64,000 nt of DNA from Hyphomonadaceae bacterium (GTDB lineage: Bacteria; Pseudomonadota; Alphaproteobacteria; Caulobacterales; Hyphomonadaceae): positions 1 to 64,000 of the forward strand of contig JAUYPV010000167.1 of NCBI GenBank assembly GCA_030697555.1, written 5' to 3'. The position numbers and the translations under genes were made by a program. The number at the start of each line of letters is the position of its first letter. Position 1 is the first letter of the stretch. Shown one piece after another: positions 7,730 through 15,910 of the stretch. A model generated the notes under the pieces. It saw only the letters and a list, made by a program, of their open reading frames with translations, searched no databases and was not told the origin of the DNA.

Positions 7730-8558
7730 AGACCGAAAAAGCGGTTGAGACGCTTTTGGGTCTATAGCCGATGAGTCTCGCACGGAGAGAACGGCCGATT
7801 GAAAGTTCTGATCGCGCACGGCGGACACCAGCCAGCGCAACCGGCGCGCCCGACGAGACTCCGCTGACGTGGTGGACGCCCCCTCCAGTGGCATCGGTGT
7901 GCCAAAGTGGAGGAAATTAGCTGCACCAAGAAGGAGACGTCCGTGAAAAGACCTAGCATGCTGGGATTTGATACCTCCAAGGCTGTTCTTGAGATTCAGG
8001 GAGCTGACGCCTCAGGCGCCGCGTTTTGCGGCAAGATCGTTCGGATCAGGTTGCTGGAGTTCTTCGCTCAACCCAACGCCCATTTCAGGGTGTGAAACTT
8101 GAGCCCAAGAGCGTGACGACGTGAAAGCGCCGGCCACATTCGAGGTGACTTCGCCCGTCGGTTGCAAGGCCAACGAATTTCATCGGCGAGTGTCGATCTA
8201 ATGCCGCCGAGCTGATCTCTTGCAGCGTCACGGTTTGGTGTCGTTGGAAGCTTTCTGGAAGTCGCCGCTCGAGAGATTCACTTTCAACTAGCCTTTTGGT
8301 TTTGCACGACACTTGTGCGCCAGCGAGCGCGGTTTGATCATCGGGGCGGTCGCGCGATTTATTGCTTCGTCCAGTCGGGGCCGTTTTTCCTTAGTTTGTC
8401 GCTGTTCCAAGCAAGGCTTATCGTTTTTCGTGCGATTGACGCGCGAGAAATGAACGAATGGGTTGATGTCCGAGGGCTGGCGGATTCCTGGTGCGGCCAC
8501 CGTGAACGGCATTCGCGGTGTTCGACCCCGCCGGCAGGGTCAGGACAAGGGTCGTAGT
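7730..8558. other. intergenic region with transposon debris
   Basis: About 830 bases separate the broken XRE gene from the TonB receptor. The only recognisable coding remnant is the IS110-like N-terminus at 7943-8095. Other open frames have no family resemblance. The receptor reading frame is open back to a TTG at 8463, but signal-peptide logic places its start at 8559, so the promoter and leader of the receptor should lie between about 8100 and 8558. Confidence 0.5.
7943..8095 (+). mobile_element. IS110/IS1111-family transposase, N-terminal remnant
   Basis: From the GTG at 7943, preceded by AAGGAG at 7930-7935, the frame encodes LGFDTSKAVLEIQGADASG, matching the start of IS110-type transposases (GLDTSKxxFxVHGxDxxG), including the first RuvC-like aspartate. 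The frame stops after 50 codons at a segment equivalent to LLEFFAQQP. No further transposase domain is recognisable downstream, so only the 5' end survives. No terminal repeats were identified. Confidence 0.6.
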
Positions 8559-11500
8559 ATGAAAAATGGAAAGTGGGCTGACCGGCTTCGCCGGTCAGCG
8601 GCGCTGGGGGCTTTGCTCTCGGCAACGAGTGCTTTTGCCTTTGCGCAAGAGCAACCACCGACGGATGAAGTCGTGCGGACCGTCAAACCTGCGGAGGAAC
8701 CGCCGGAGGAGCAAAAAGACGTCGTCACCATCACGGGTTCGCGTATCCAGACGAGCACGTTCAACAGCGCGTCGGCGATGACTGTCGTTACGACCGAAGA
8801 AGCCGACGTTCAGGGCGTCACCGATATCGCCTCGCTGCTGCAAAACAGCGTCGCTGCAGCCGGATCGAGCCAGACGACCGCCGCGATCTCCTCAGCCATT
8901 GCCGCACCTCCCGGCGGTCTCGGAACGCAGACGCTGTCGCTGCGGGGCCTCGGGGCCCAGCGGACGCTGATCCTGCTCAACGGTCGGCGCGCTGGCCCGG
9001 CCGGCACCGGCGGCAGCGTCGGGCCATTCGACCTCAACGTTCTGCCGCTCTCCGCTGTCGAGCGCGTCGAGATCCTGAAGGACGGCGCGTCCTCGCTCTA
9101 TGGTTCGGACGCAATCGCCGGCGTGGTGAACATCATCACCAAGATGGATTCGAGCTCAAGCATCGATCTCTCCTACACCAGCCCGGAAAAAGGCGCAGGC
9201 GAGGAGCTACAGGTCAGCGCCACGTGGGGCAAAGAGTTCGACCAAGGCTATTTCCGCATCTCGGCGGACTACTATCATCAGAAAGAATTCGATCGCGGCG
9301 ATCGCGACTATTTCTTCTGCGGACAGAACTACTTCTTCAACCCGGACGGCACGCGCGCCGACCTGTTCGATCCGCGCACCAACGATTACACCTGCCGCGA
9401 CGACGTGATCTGGGGCCACAACTGGACTTACGACTATGGCGGCGATAGCAGCCCCGTGGACGCTAACGGCTTCCGCCACCGTCCCTGGCAGGGCACGATC
9501 GGCCGCTATCAGTACGACTACAGCGGCACGCTGGGACAGTATCTCCTGCCCTTCAACGGCTCTAATCCTGCGCCGAGCGGCCTCGTCAATCCGGCGGGAT
9601 GGTATCCGGTCGGCTACAGCAACCTCGTCGCGGGCGGCTTGCCCGATCCGATCTTCGATCCCTATGCGCGCAACTCCGCCGCGGTCGAAGATTTCTATCA
9701 CCCGTTCATGAACGACATCACCCTGTCGCCGGAGATCGAACGGTTGTCGGTCGTCGCCGCCGGCGAATACGCCATCAGCGACAGCATCACCCTCTATGGC
9801 GAGGCGCTGCTCAACCGACGCTCGACCCGCGAGGACGGCTACAGCCAGATCTACACATTCCAGTATCTCTATACATACGGCGGCGATGTTTTCGGCGACC
9901 CGGTTGCGATCGACAACGGTTGGACGCTGCGCGACGATCCCCTGAGTTACTACTACGTATTTCTCAGCCCCACAGCGATCACGGATCACGCCGACCAGAA
10001 GGTGTCGATCGACTACGTACGTGTTGTCGGCGGAGCGCGCGGCGACTTTGGCCCAACTATGCCGAACTGGACGTGGGACTTCGCGGCGCAGTTTTCGCGC
10101 TCGGACGGCGTCTACAAGGAAGACATTTTCTGGGTCGACGCGATCACCGACTACGAACTACGCAGCGACCTTTGCGCCGGCACGCTAACCCGCTATCGCG
10201 GCGCCCCGTGCGTCGACATCAATTGGTACTCGCCCGCCTTCAACAATGGCGAGCTCACCCAGCAAGAACAGGATTTCCTCTACGGCCAGACACGAAGCCG
10301 GACGGTCTACGAGCAGACCACGCTCGAGGGCTATATGACCGGCCCGCTGTTCAAGCTGCCGGCAGGCGACGTCGGCGCGGTGTTCGGCTTCATGTACCAG
10401 GACGACAGCATTCTAGACCGGCCCGCCGATGCGTGGCTCGACCAGGAGGTGTGGGACGGACGGCCAAGCCGGCGAGGCATCACCACGGGAAACGACGATA
10501 CGCGCGCTGCCTATGTCGAGTTCTCGGTGCCGCTGCTCAAAGACTTGCCGTTTTTCGAAAGCCTCGAGCTGTCACTGTCCGGCCGTTACACGGACGTCGC
10601 CTCCTACGGCGCCGATTCGACCTGGAAAGCCGGTCTCAGCTGGGCTGTCACCGACGAGCTCCGGTTTCGCGGAAGCCAGGGCACGTCGTTCCGCGCTCCC
10701 GGCCTCTACGAACTCTATCTCGCGGAGCAGATCAGTAGCTTCGCGCAGAACGGCGATCCGTGTGCGCAATGGGGGAACAAGCTGGCCCTCGGCCAGATTA
10801 CCCAGCGTATGGCCGATAACTGCCGCATCGACCCGAAATTCCCAGGCGGCATCGGGCCGACACAGCTGTCCACCGGCGGCATCACAGCGACGGTCTATAC
10901 CAGCGGCGGCTATGGCACCCTCGTCGCTGAGACATCCGAATCTCGCTCGCTCGGCGTTGTCTGGGCGCCGGAGTTTCTTGGCGACCTCCAGATTTCGGTC
11001 GACTATTTCGACATCATCGTCGAGGGCGAGGTCGGTCGTGTCACGAACGCTTACATCTTGCGCAACTGCTACGACTCCGCGTCCTTTCCGAACGATCCGC
11101 TATGTAGTCTCTTCAGCCGCAAACAGCCTGGCGAGCTGCCTCCAGGGCCGATCAAGGAGATCTTCAACAACTATCTCAACATTGCAGCTCAGACGAGCCG
11201 CGGCGTCGACGTCGAGGCGCACTATGGCCTCGAGATTCCGTGGGGCGACCTTGACTTCACCCTGCGAGCGACGCGCCAGCTAGAAGCGGGCGAACAGCTT
11301 CTGCCAGGCAGCCCTTTCAACGACGACAACGGAGAGGCGGGCCAACCCGAATGGGTCGCCAACCTCAACTCCACGTTCACGGTCGGATCGTGGTCGGCGT
11401 TCTGGGGCGTCCGCTATGTCGACGCCACCTCGGAACTCGATGACTTCACCACGGCGAACCCGAACCAGCCCTACACCTTCCTGGGCAATCCGGTGAACTA

Positions 11501-11723
11501 CGTCCTGTCCACGCCGCCAGCTTTCTATCACAGCCTGTCGCTAGGCTATGACTTCGAGAACCTGGGGATGAGCGCGCGGTTTGGCGTTCGCAACGTGCTT
11601 GACGAGAAGCCGCCGATGACGTCGAGCAATGCCGGCTATCTTCGGCAGGGCAACTCGGTGATCGAGAGCCAGTACGACCTCTACGGACGAACCTATTTCG
11701 TCAACGTGACGAAGACTTTCTAG
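8559..11723 (+). CDS. TonB-dependent outer-membrane receptor
   Basis: 1054 aa receptor. The ATG at 8559 gives a good signal peptide: basic KNGKWADRLRR, hydrophobic SAALGALLSATSAFA, and cleavage before QEQPP. The plug domain starts with VVTITGSRIQ, continues with LRGLGAQRTLILLNGRR and ends VERVEILKDGASSLYGSDAI-type, typical of the large sphingomonad/caulobacter TBDRs. The beta-barrel fills the rest and finishes with FVNVTKTF, an aromatic C-terminal residue. Substrate unknown. A sulfotransferase follows by 29 bases on the same strand and may be cotranscribed. AAGG at 8547-8550 may serve as ribosome site. Confidence 0.93.
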   Translation: MKNGKWADRLRRSAALGALLSATSAFAFAQEQPPTDEVVRTVKPAEEPPEEQKDVVTITGSRIQTSTFNSASAMTVVTTEEADVQGVTDIASLLQNSVAAAGSSQTTAAISSAIAAPPGGLGTQTLSLRGLGAQRTLILLNGRRAGPAGTGGSVGPFDLNVLPLSAVERVEILKDGASSLYGSDAIAGVVNIITKMDSSSSIDLSYTSPEKGAGEELQVSATWGKEFDQGYFRISADYYHQKEFDRGDRDYFFCGQNYFFNPDGTRADLFDPRTNDYTCRDDVIWGHNWTYDYGGDSSPVDANGFRHRPWQGTIGRYQYDYSGTLGQYLLPFNGSNPAPSGLVNPAGWYPVGYSNLVAGGLPDPIFDPYARNSAAVEDFYHPFMNDITLSPEIERLSVVAAGEYAISDSITLYGEALLNRRSTREDGYSQIYTFQYLYTYGGDVFGDPVAIDNGWTLRDDPLSYYYVFLSPTAITDHADQKVSIDYVRVVGGARGDFGPTMPNWTWDFAAQFSRSDGVYKEDIFWVDAITDYELRSDLCAGTLTRYRGAPCVDINWYSPAFNNGELTQQEQDFLYGQTRSRTVYEQTTLEGYMTGPLFKLPAGDVGAVFGFMYQDDSILDRPADAWLDQEVWDGRPSRRGITTGNDDTRAAYVEFSVPLLKDLPFFESLELSLSGRYTDVASYGADSTWKAGLSWAVTDELRFRGSQGTSFRAPGLYELYLAEQISSFAQNGDPCAQWGNKLALGQITQRMADNCRIDPKFPGGIGPTQLSTGGITATVYTSGGYGTLVAETSESRSLGVVWAPEFLGDLQISVDYFDIIVEGEVGRVTNAYILRNCYDSASFPNDPLCSLFSRKQPGELPPGPIKEIFNNYLNIAAQTSRGVDVEAHYGLEIPWGDLDFTLRATRQLEAGEQLLPGSPFNDDNGEAGQPEWVANLNSTFTVGSWSAFWGVRYVDATSELDDFTTANPNQPYTFLGNPVNYVLSTPPAFYHSLSLGYDFENLGMSARFGVRNVLDEKPPMTSSNAGYLRQGNSVIESQYDLYGRTYFVNVTKTF

Positions 11724-11752
11724 GTTCGGCGACGACAACGACCGGGAGGGCG

Positions 11753-12625
11753 GTGGAGCGATCCGCCGCCTTCTTCGCTTCTGGCGCGACAGCGTTGCGG
11801 CAGCTAGGCTTGAACCAGTCATGGAGTTCCCGATTGCCCCGCATAACGCTCGAAAAGGACAATCTGGATGAGCAGAACAAAACGTTCGTCCAGACACCGC
11901 TGAAGCAGGCGCTGTTCCTCAACTCCGTACCGAAATCCGGCACTCACCTGTTACGCAACATCATGCGCATGTTCGTGCCGGTGGAGCATCACTACACCGC
12001 GGCATTCATACAGATCGCACAGCTGCGCGCGCATGTTGCCGCGTTCAGTCCCAACCCATGGAAGCTGAGCTGGGGCCACCTGCTGTTCGATGACGAGCCG
12101 GCGGTGCTGATGAAGGACGTCAGGAAGGTCCTGCTGGTCCGCGATCCCTATGACTGGGTCCTGGCGCGCGCACGGTTCTACCTGTCGGAAAATTTCGACG
12201 GCCGCCTCGAACATCTGAAGGGCGGCAGGGTCAACATCGAGGACATCCTCAACATGATGATCTTCGGGGTCCACAAAAAGGCGCCGAGTCTGGAGGAAAC
12301 CTTCCGGTACAACGCCTGCGCGTGGCTTGGTACGGGCGTCTACCTAATCCGCTACGAGGACCTGATGCAGGCCGTGAAGAGCCCCGATATCCCGGCAAGT
12401 GAGCGCTACATGCTGGATCTCTTCGCCGCCTGCGGTATCGACGCGCCGACCGACTGGCGCGAACGCGTCCGCATCGGTTCGGATCGCAAGCAGAGTTCCA
12501 CCGCACGCGAAAACCTCAGGCCCACCGGCGTGAACGTGCCGGACGAACTACCCGATACGCAGAAGCAGCTGGTTGACTACGCCGCCCCAAGACTCCGCAA
12601 GCTTCTCGGCTACGGTCCGCGCTAA
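11753..12625 (+). CDS. sulfotransferase domain protein
   Basis: 290 aa P-loop protein. The 5'-phosphosulfate loop of PAPS-dependent sulfotransferases is seen as NSVPKSGTHLLRNIM (about residues 57-71), and the 3'-phosphate motif as VLLVRDPYDWVLARARFY (about 126-143). Later RYEDLM also fits the family. The start is uncertain: no in-frame ATG precedes the P-loop, so GTG at 11753 is used, with GGGAGG only a few bases upstream. It directly follows the TonB receptor. Many such proteins sulfate glycans or small molecules; the acceptor cannot be told. Not obviously tied to the exopolysaccharide locus, which starts 1.2 kb later. Confidence 0.78.
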   Translation: MERSAAFFASGATALRQLGLNQSWSSRLPRITLEKDNLDEQNKTFVQTPLKQALFLNSVPKSGTHLLRNIMRMFVPVEHHYTAAFIQIAQLRAHVAAFSPNPWKLSWGHLLFDDEPAVLMKDVRKVLLVRDPYDWVLARARFYLSENFDGRLEHLKGGRVNIEDILNMMIFGVHKKAPSLEETFRYNACAWLGTGVYLIRYEDLMQAVKSPDIPASERYMLDLFAACGIDAPTDWRERVRIGSDRKQSSTARENLRPTGVNVPDELPDTQKQLVDYAAPRLRKLLGYGPR

Positions 12626-12637
12626 TCCGGGCAGGCC

Positions 12638-13130
12638 GCGCTGGCATCTAGATGAAATCGTCTCAACGATTGCGGCAAGCGCGTCTACAGCTGCCGCACG
12701 GTTGATGACGACAGCGAGGTCATAGATCTGGTCGTGCAGAAGCAGCGACACAGCTGCAGCATTGAGATTGTTGCGACCTTTGCTGCGCAATCAGCGTGTC
12801 GCGCCGGAGACAATCGTCACCGATCGGCTTCGCTCTTATTCTGTCGCTCGCGAGATCATTGGTCTGACCGATCATCATCGATCAGACCGATTGCGCGACA
12901 ACAACCGCGCCGAGAACTCGCATCCTTCTATCCCACGACGCGAGCGCAAGATGCAGAGCTTCAAATTGCGATGCTCAGCGCAGCGTTTCCTCGAGACGCA
13001 CGCGGTTATTTACAACGCCTGTAACCTTCAGAGGCATCCGCTCAGTCGCCATGCATTGCCCAGGTTACGAGCACAGGCGGAGTGCGTCTGCAGCGCGGCC
13101 GGCGGCATGAGTTTCGGCAGGCCTCGAAGG
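12638..13130 (+). mobile_element. IS6-family (IS26-like) transposase fossil
   Basis: Pieces of one DDE transposase can be read in sequence across changing frames. They are WHLDEIVSTI near 12641; then KRVYSCRTVDDDSEVIDLVV in another frame near 12675; then LLRNQRVAPETIVTDRLRSY near 12780; then DNNRAENSHPSIPRRERKMQ near 12897; then AQRFLETHAVIYNACNLQRH near 12980. These match IS6-group motifs (DDN spacing, NRAENSH, RRRERKMQxFKS). At least two frame changes and loss of the N-terminal half make it inactive. It begins 13 bases after the sulfotransferase stop. Terminal inverted repeats were not found by eye. Confidence 0.75.
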
Positions 13131-13146
13131 CTCCCTAAAAGCTACG

Positions 13147-13479
13147 CTATCCAATCTGACAGCTCCCGAACGCGGCGCCGAGCGCTACCATCATAGCGAT
13201 GATGAGAAGCGCGTTTGACCACGACTTCCATGGCGTCCGCTTGCTCAAGACCGGCTGATCATCGAGCCCAAACGAGGCCAGCTGCCCGAACTGCAAAGCC
13301 ACGCAGTATCGACCGATTTTGAATGCGACATCGCCGTCTTTCGCCGTCGAGCGGCAATCTGGGCATATCAGGCGATCACGGATTTCGCGGCGACCGCACC
13401 GACTGCCGGAAAGCATCAACAAGTCGGTTCGCTGGCGACACTTCAAACAAGCGACAATGAGCGTTGTTCCGGCTTGCAT
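13147..13479 (-). CDS. hypothetical zinc-ribbon membrane protein
   Basis: About 110 aa from an ATG at 13479; the frame stays open further upstream. It has paired cysteines CLKC near the N-terminus and CPDC about 35 residues later, with two further cysteines between, as in a small zinc ribbon. A hydrophobic segment NALLIIAMMVALGAAFG near the C-terminus could be one membrane span. I recognise no family. It sits between an IS fossil and a tandem repeat, so it may be a decayed or cargo gene. Coding status moderate to low. Confidence 0.4.
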   Translation of the reverse strand: MQAGTTLIVACLKCRQRTDLLMLSGSRCGRREIRDRLICPDCRSTAKDGDVAFKIGRYCVALQFGQLASFGLDDQPVLSKRTPWKSWSNALLIIAMMVALGAAFGSCQIG

Positions 13480-13600
13480 ACACCAATGGGTTGCAGAAGC
13501 GTGCTCCGAGTCAACCGCCAGGCGAAATTCAGGATTGGCTTTGAAGAGGCTGCTGCCGTGGAGACGCCTGCAAGCGCCGCCCGCCAATCCAGCAGGCGTC

Positions 13601-13634
13601 CGGAGGGCGGAGGGCGGAGGGCGGAGGGCGGAGG
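13601..13634. repeat. 7-bp tandem repeat CGGAGGG, nearly 5 copies
   Basis: The unit CGGAGGG is repeated four times in full, followed by CGGAGG. Because the unit is not a multiple of three, slippage would shift any frame crossing it. It lies upstream of the zinc-ribbon gene, whose open frame extends through it. No CRISPR-like spacers are present. Confidence 0.9.
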
Positions 13635-13837
13635 AAATGTGGTCCCTACCCTTCAAGCCAGGCCAGCCCCAAGATTGACCGCGCCTGACCAAAACCACGT
13701 CGCCTAACAGGCGAGCCGCGCATTATTGGAGCACACTGGCATCTAGGGCGTGTTTGCCTGCCGAATGAGTTAACGCGCCGGCGCGCCGCTGTACTATTTG
13801 CAACCGGCCTGAGCTGGCCTTCACGTCGGGGGACATC
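13635..13837. promoter_or_regulatory. upstream region of the polysaccharide locus
   Basis: About 200 bases ahead of the export lipoprotein gene. No gene is recognisable. It must hold the promoter of the first gene of the polysaccharide locus, but no convincing -35/-10 pair could be fixed by eye. A GGGGGACATC just before the ATG at 13838 may act as ribosome site. Confidence 0.3.
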
Positions 13838-14404
13838 ATGCGTCTGAGGATTCTGGTTCTGCTTGGCGCGATCTGCGCGACGGTTGCATGCGCAACGGAG
13901 CCTCTTCCGCCTGGAAACGCTGCCTACGAGGTCGGCAGAGGGCTCGAATACACGCTCGGACCGGGCGACAAGCTCAAGATTGTCGTGTTCGGCGACGAGT
14001 CGCTGTCGGGCGAGTTCGTCGTAGCGAACAATGGCGCGGTAGCGGTTCCCCTGGCCGGTGACGTGATCGCTGGAGGTCTCACCCCGGCGGCTTTCCAGGA
14101 CGCGGTGCGGGATCGGCTGGGGACATCCGGCATGGTTCGGGACCCGAAGGTCAGCATCAACGTTCTGGAATATCGCCCCTACTACATCCTCGGCGAAGTG
14201 GGCGCTCCGGGACGGTATGAGTACACGGTGGGGCTGACCATCACGAAGGCCGTGGCGACTGCGGGTGGTTTCTCCTACCGCGCCGACAAGAAAATCGCCT
14301 ACGTGACGCGTGAGGGCAAGACCAGCGAAACGACCGTGGTGATAACAGCCGCGACCTGGATCGGACCTGGCGACACTGTGCGAATTAGCGAGCGAAACTT
14401 CTAG
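13838..14404 (+). CDS. polysaccharide export lipoprotein (Wza/ExoF-like)
   Basis: 188 aa. The N-terminus MRLRILVLLGAICATVAC is a lipoprotein signal with lipobox TVAC (C18), so the mature protein should be anchored in the outer membrane. The poly-export domain follows: YTLGPGDKLKIVVFGDESL, GEFVVANNGAVAVPLAG, and VSINVLEYRPYYILGEVGAPG leading into a single SLBB-type unit GRYEYTVGLTITKAV. It is shorter than Wza (about 380 aa), like the truncated OPX proteins paired with Wzc/ExoP kinases. It opens the polysaccharide locus; its kinase partner is encoded at 32241-34451. Confidence 0.88.
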   Translation: MRLRILVLLGAICATVACATEPLPPGNAAYEVGRGLEYTLGPGDKLKIVVFGDESLSGEFVVANNGAVAVPLAGDVIAGGLTPAAFQDAVRDRLGTSGMVRDPKVSINVLEYRPYYILGEVGAPGRYEYTVGLTITKAVATAGGFSYRADKKIAYVTREGKTSETTVVITAATWIGPGDTVRISERNF

Positions 14405-14426
14405 CGTCCTCGATACGCGTGTCAGC

Positions 14427-15533
14427 CTAGGCTTGTGTGCGCGGAGCGAAGATCTCCGCCATGAAGCCGGGCATTGAGCGCCGCCGCGAGCCGAAGCGAT
14501 AGGCGAGCAAAGCCTTGGCCTTGTCATTCGGCAGCAATGAACCGAGAAGGTAAAAGGCTGCGAGTGCGAGCTTGTTCTTTGCCGAAAATGACTCACTAAC
14601 GAGTGTGTGGAGAAGTCCCGCAAATTCCCTCAATCGCGGACGTTGTCCGGAGGCGATTGTAAGGGCAAAGCTGAGCTCCCTGAAATAGAAAACCTTTGTG
14701 GGATCGGTGAGTTCCTGGTCGCGTCCGTAGGGTCGAATGATCGCGCGCAGGTGTTCCATCCTCGCCAGGAACCGGGTGATGTCGCGCTTGAAAATGGCCA
14801 CTTCCGGCGCGCGGCCGAGACCGGACTTGTTGGAGCGATGGATGCGATAGCACCCAAGTGGCTCGGATATGCTGACGACGTCCCCCAGAAAAGGCGCGGC
14901 AAAAAGCATAACGCCGTCGATGGCCTCGTCATAGCTGGCCTTGCGCACTAGCTCGCACAGATCCCGGCGGAACACGTTTCCGGACGTCGGCGGTGACTTG
15001 TAGACGCCTGTGCGCAGCACCTTGCGGACAAGCGCCTCGCGGCTGCGGAATGCATCCAGTGAGGAGTGAGCCTCGCCGGTTGTGGCGCCGGCCTCATCAA
15101 TTCGGGTAAGCGAGAACTGAAGTTTGGCGACCTGCGGGTCGAGACGATCGATGATGACGCCAATAGCACCCGGCTTCAGCTCGTCGTCCGCGTCGAGAAA
15201 CAGAACGAAGGGCGCGCGCGTCTGGTCGAGGCCGTACAGACACGCTCGCACCTGGCCACCGTTCGCGATCTTGAAGGCCGGTACACCGGAACGTCTGATC
15301 ACGTCCCATGAACCGTCGGTCGATCCGTCGTCGACAACGACGATCTCGCAATCCTCGCGGCCCTGTCCGAGCACGCTTTGGATAGCGTCCCCAACGAAGA
15401 CCTCGTAGTTGTAGCAGGATATGACCACGGCAAGCTTCGGATTGTCAGGCGGGCGGAAGCGCCCGACTGGGCGTTCGTTCTCCGTAGAGGCAAGGACCGC
15501 GTCCTGATGGGACTGTGTCCGTAAGGTCGGCAT
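14427..15533 (-). CDS. glycosyltransferase family 2
   Basis: About 368 aa GT-A glycosyltransferase. The N-terminal nucleotide-sugar domain shows KLAVVISCYNYEVFVGDAIQ, then EIVVVDDGSTDGSWD, and the metal-binding FLDADDELKPG motif. No membrane helices are obvious, so it likely acts at the cytoplasmic membrane face on the lipid-linked repeat unit. The ATG at 15533 is chosen because the ordered domain begins about 30 residues after it; the frame is open to 15746. It converges with the export lipoprotein gene, 22 bases between stops. Confidence 0.88.
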   Translation of the reverse strand: MPTLRTQSHQDAVLASTENERPVGRFRPPDNPKLAVVISCYNYEVFVGDAIQSVLGQGREDCEIVVVDDGSTDGSWDVIRRSGVPAFKIANGGQVRACLYGLDQTRAPFVLFLDADDELKPGAIGVIIDRLDPQVAKLQFSLTRIDEAGATTGEAHSSLDAFRSREALVRKVLRTGVYKSPPTSGNVFRRDLCELVRKASYDEAIDGVMLFAAPFLGDVVSISEPLGCYRIHRSNKSGLGRAPEVAIFKRDITRFLARMEHLRAIIRPYGRDQELTDPTKVFYFRELSFALTIASGQRPRLREFAGLLHTLVSESFSAKNKLALAAFYLLGSLLPNDKAKALLAYRFGSRRRSMPGFMAEIFAPRTQA

Positions 15534-15910
15534 GGCCAAACTCACGCCTCCATCATTCGGCAGCCGAACGTTCTTCGAACTGACACGCACGCGACCAACG
15601 CCTAGCCCTACTCGATGAGTGCAGGCGCAAGGCGGTATGCAACTTTCGAGAGTTGCGATGACGCGGGCAAGATCGACGTAGAATATCGCGGCAACTTGGG
15701 ACGTGCTGCACAATACTTGGGCGGCCGTCATACGTTTGTAGGACACTCAGAGACGATCGGCGCTACAGCGACTGTTCCCGCATTGATCCCTGAGAGGGGT
15801 CATCGCATGAACAACTTGCTCGCTCGGACCAAGAACACCGTATCGATCTGAATGCCAAAGGCGCGCCCTGGGGCCAAAAACGGAATGAGTGCAGCAGCGC
15901 GCGTGGCCAG
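15534..15910. other. intergenic region between divergent genes
   Basis: About 377 bases between the family 2 glycosyltransferase (leftward) and the flippase (rightward). No recognisable gene or RNA. It should hold promoters for both directions; none could be assigned by eye. Confidence 0.4.

Noticed and set aside
8085-8312. Minus-strand open frame with a stretch vaguely like an IS110 LEACGxxHxWAR motif
   Set aside because: Alignment by eye needs several changes and the opposite orientation to the IS110 scrap; not strong enough to call an inverted fragment.
10429-11283. 284-codon + strand frame inside the TonB receptor
   Set aside because: Serine/arginine-rich shadow of the receptor frame.
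13601-13634. Short tandem repeat considered as CRISPR
   Set aside because: Units of 7 bases abut directly, with no spacers.
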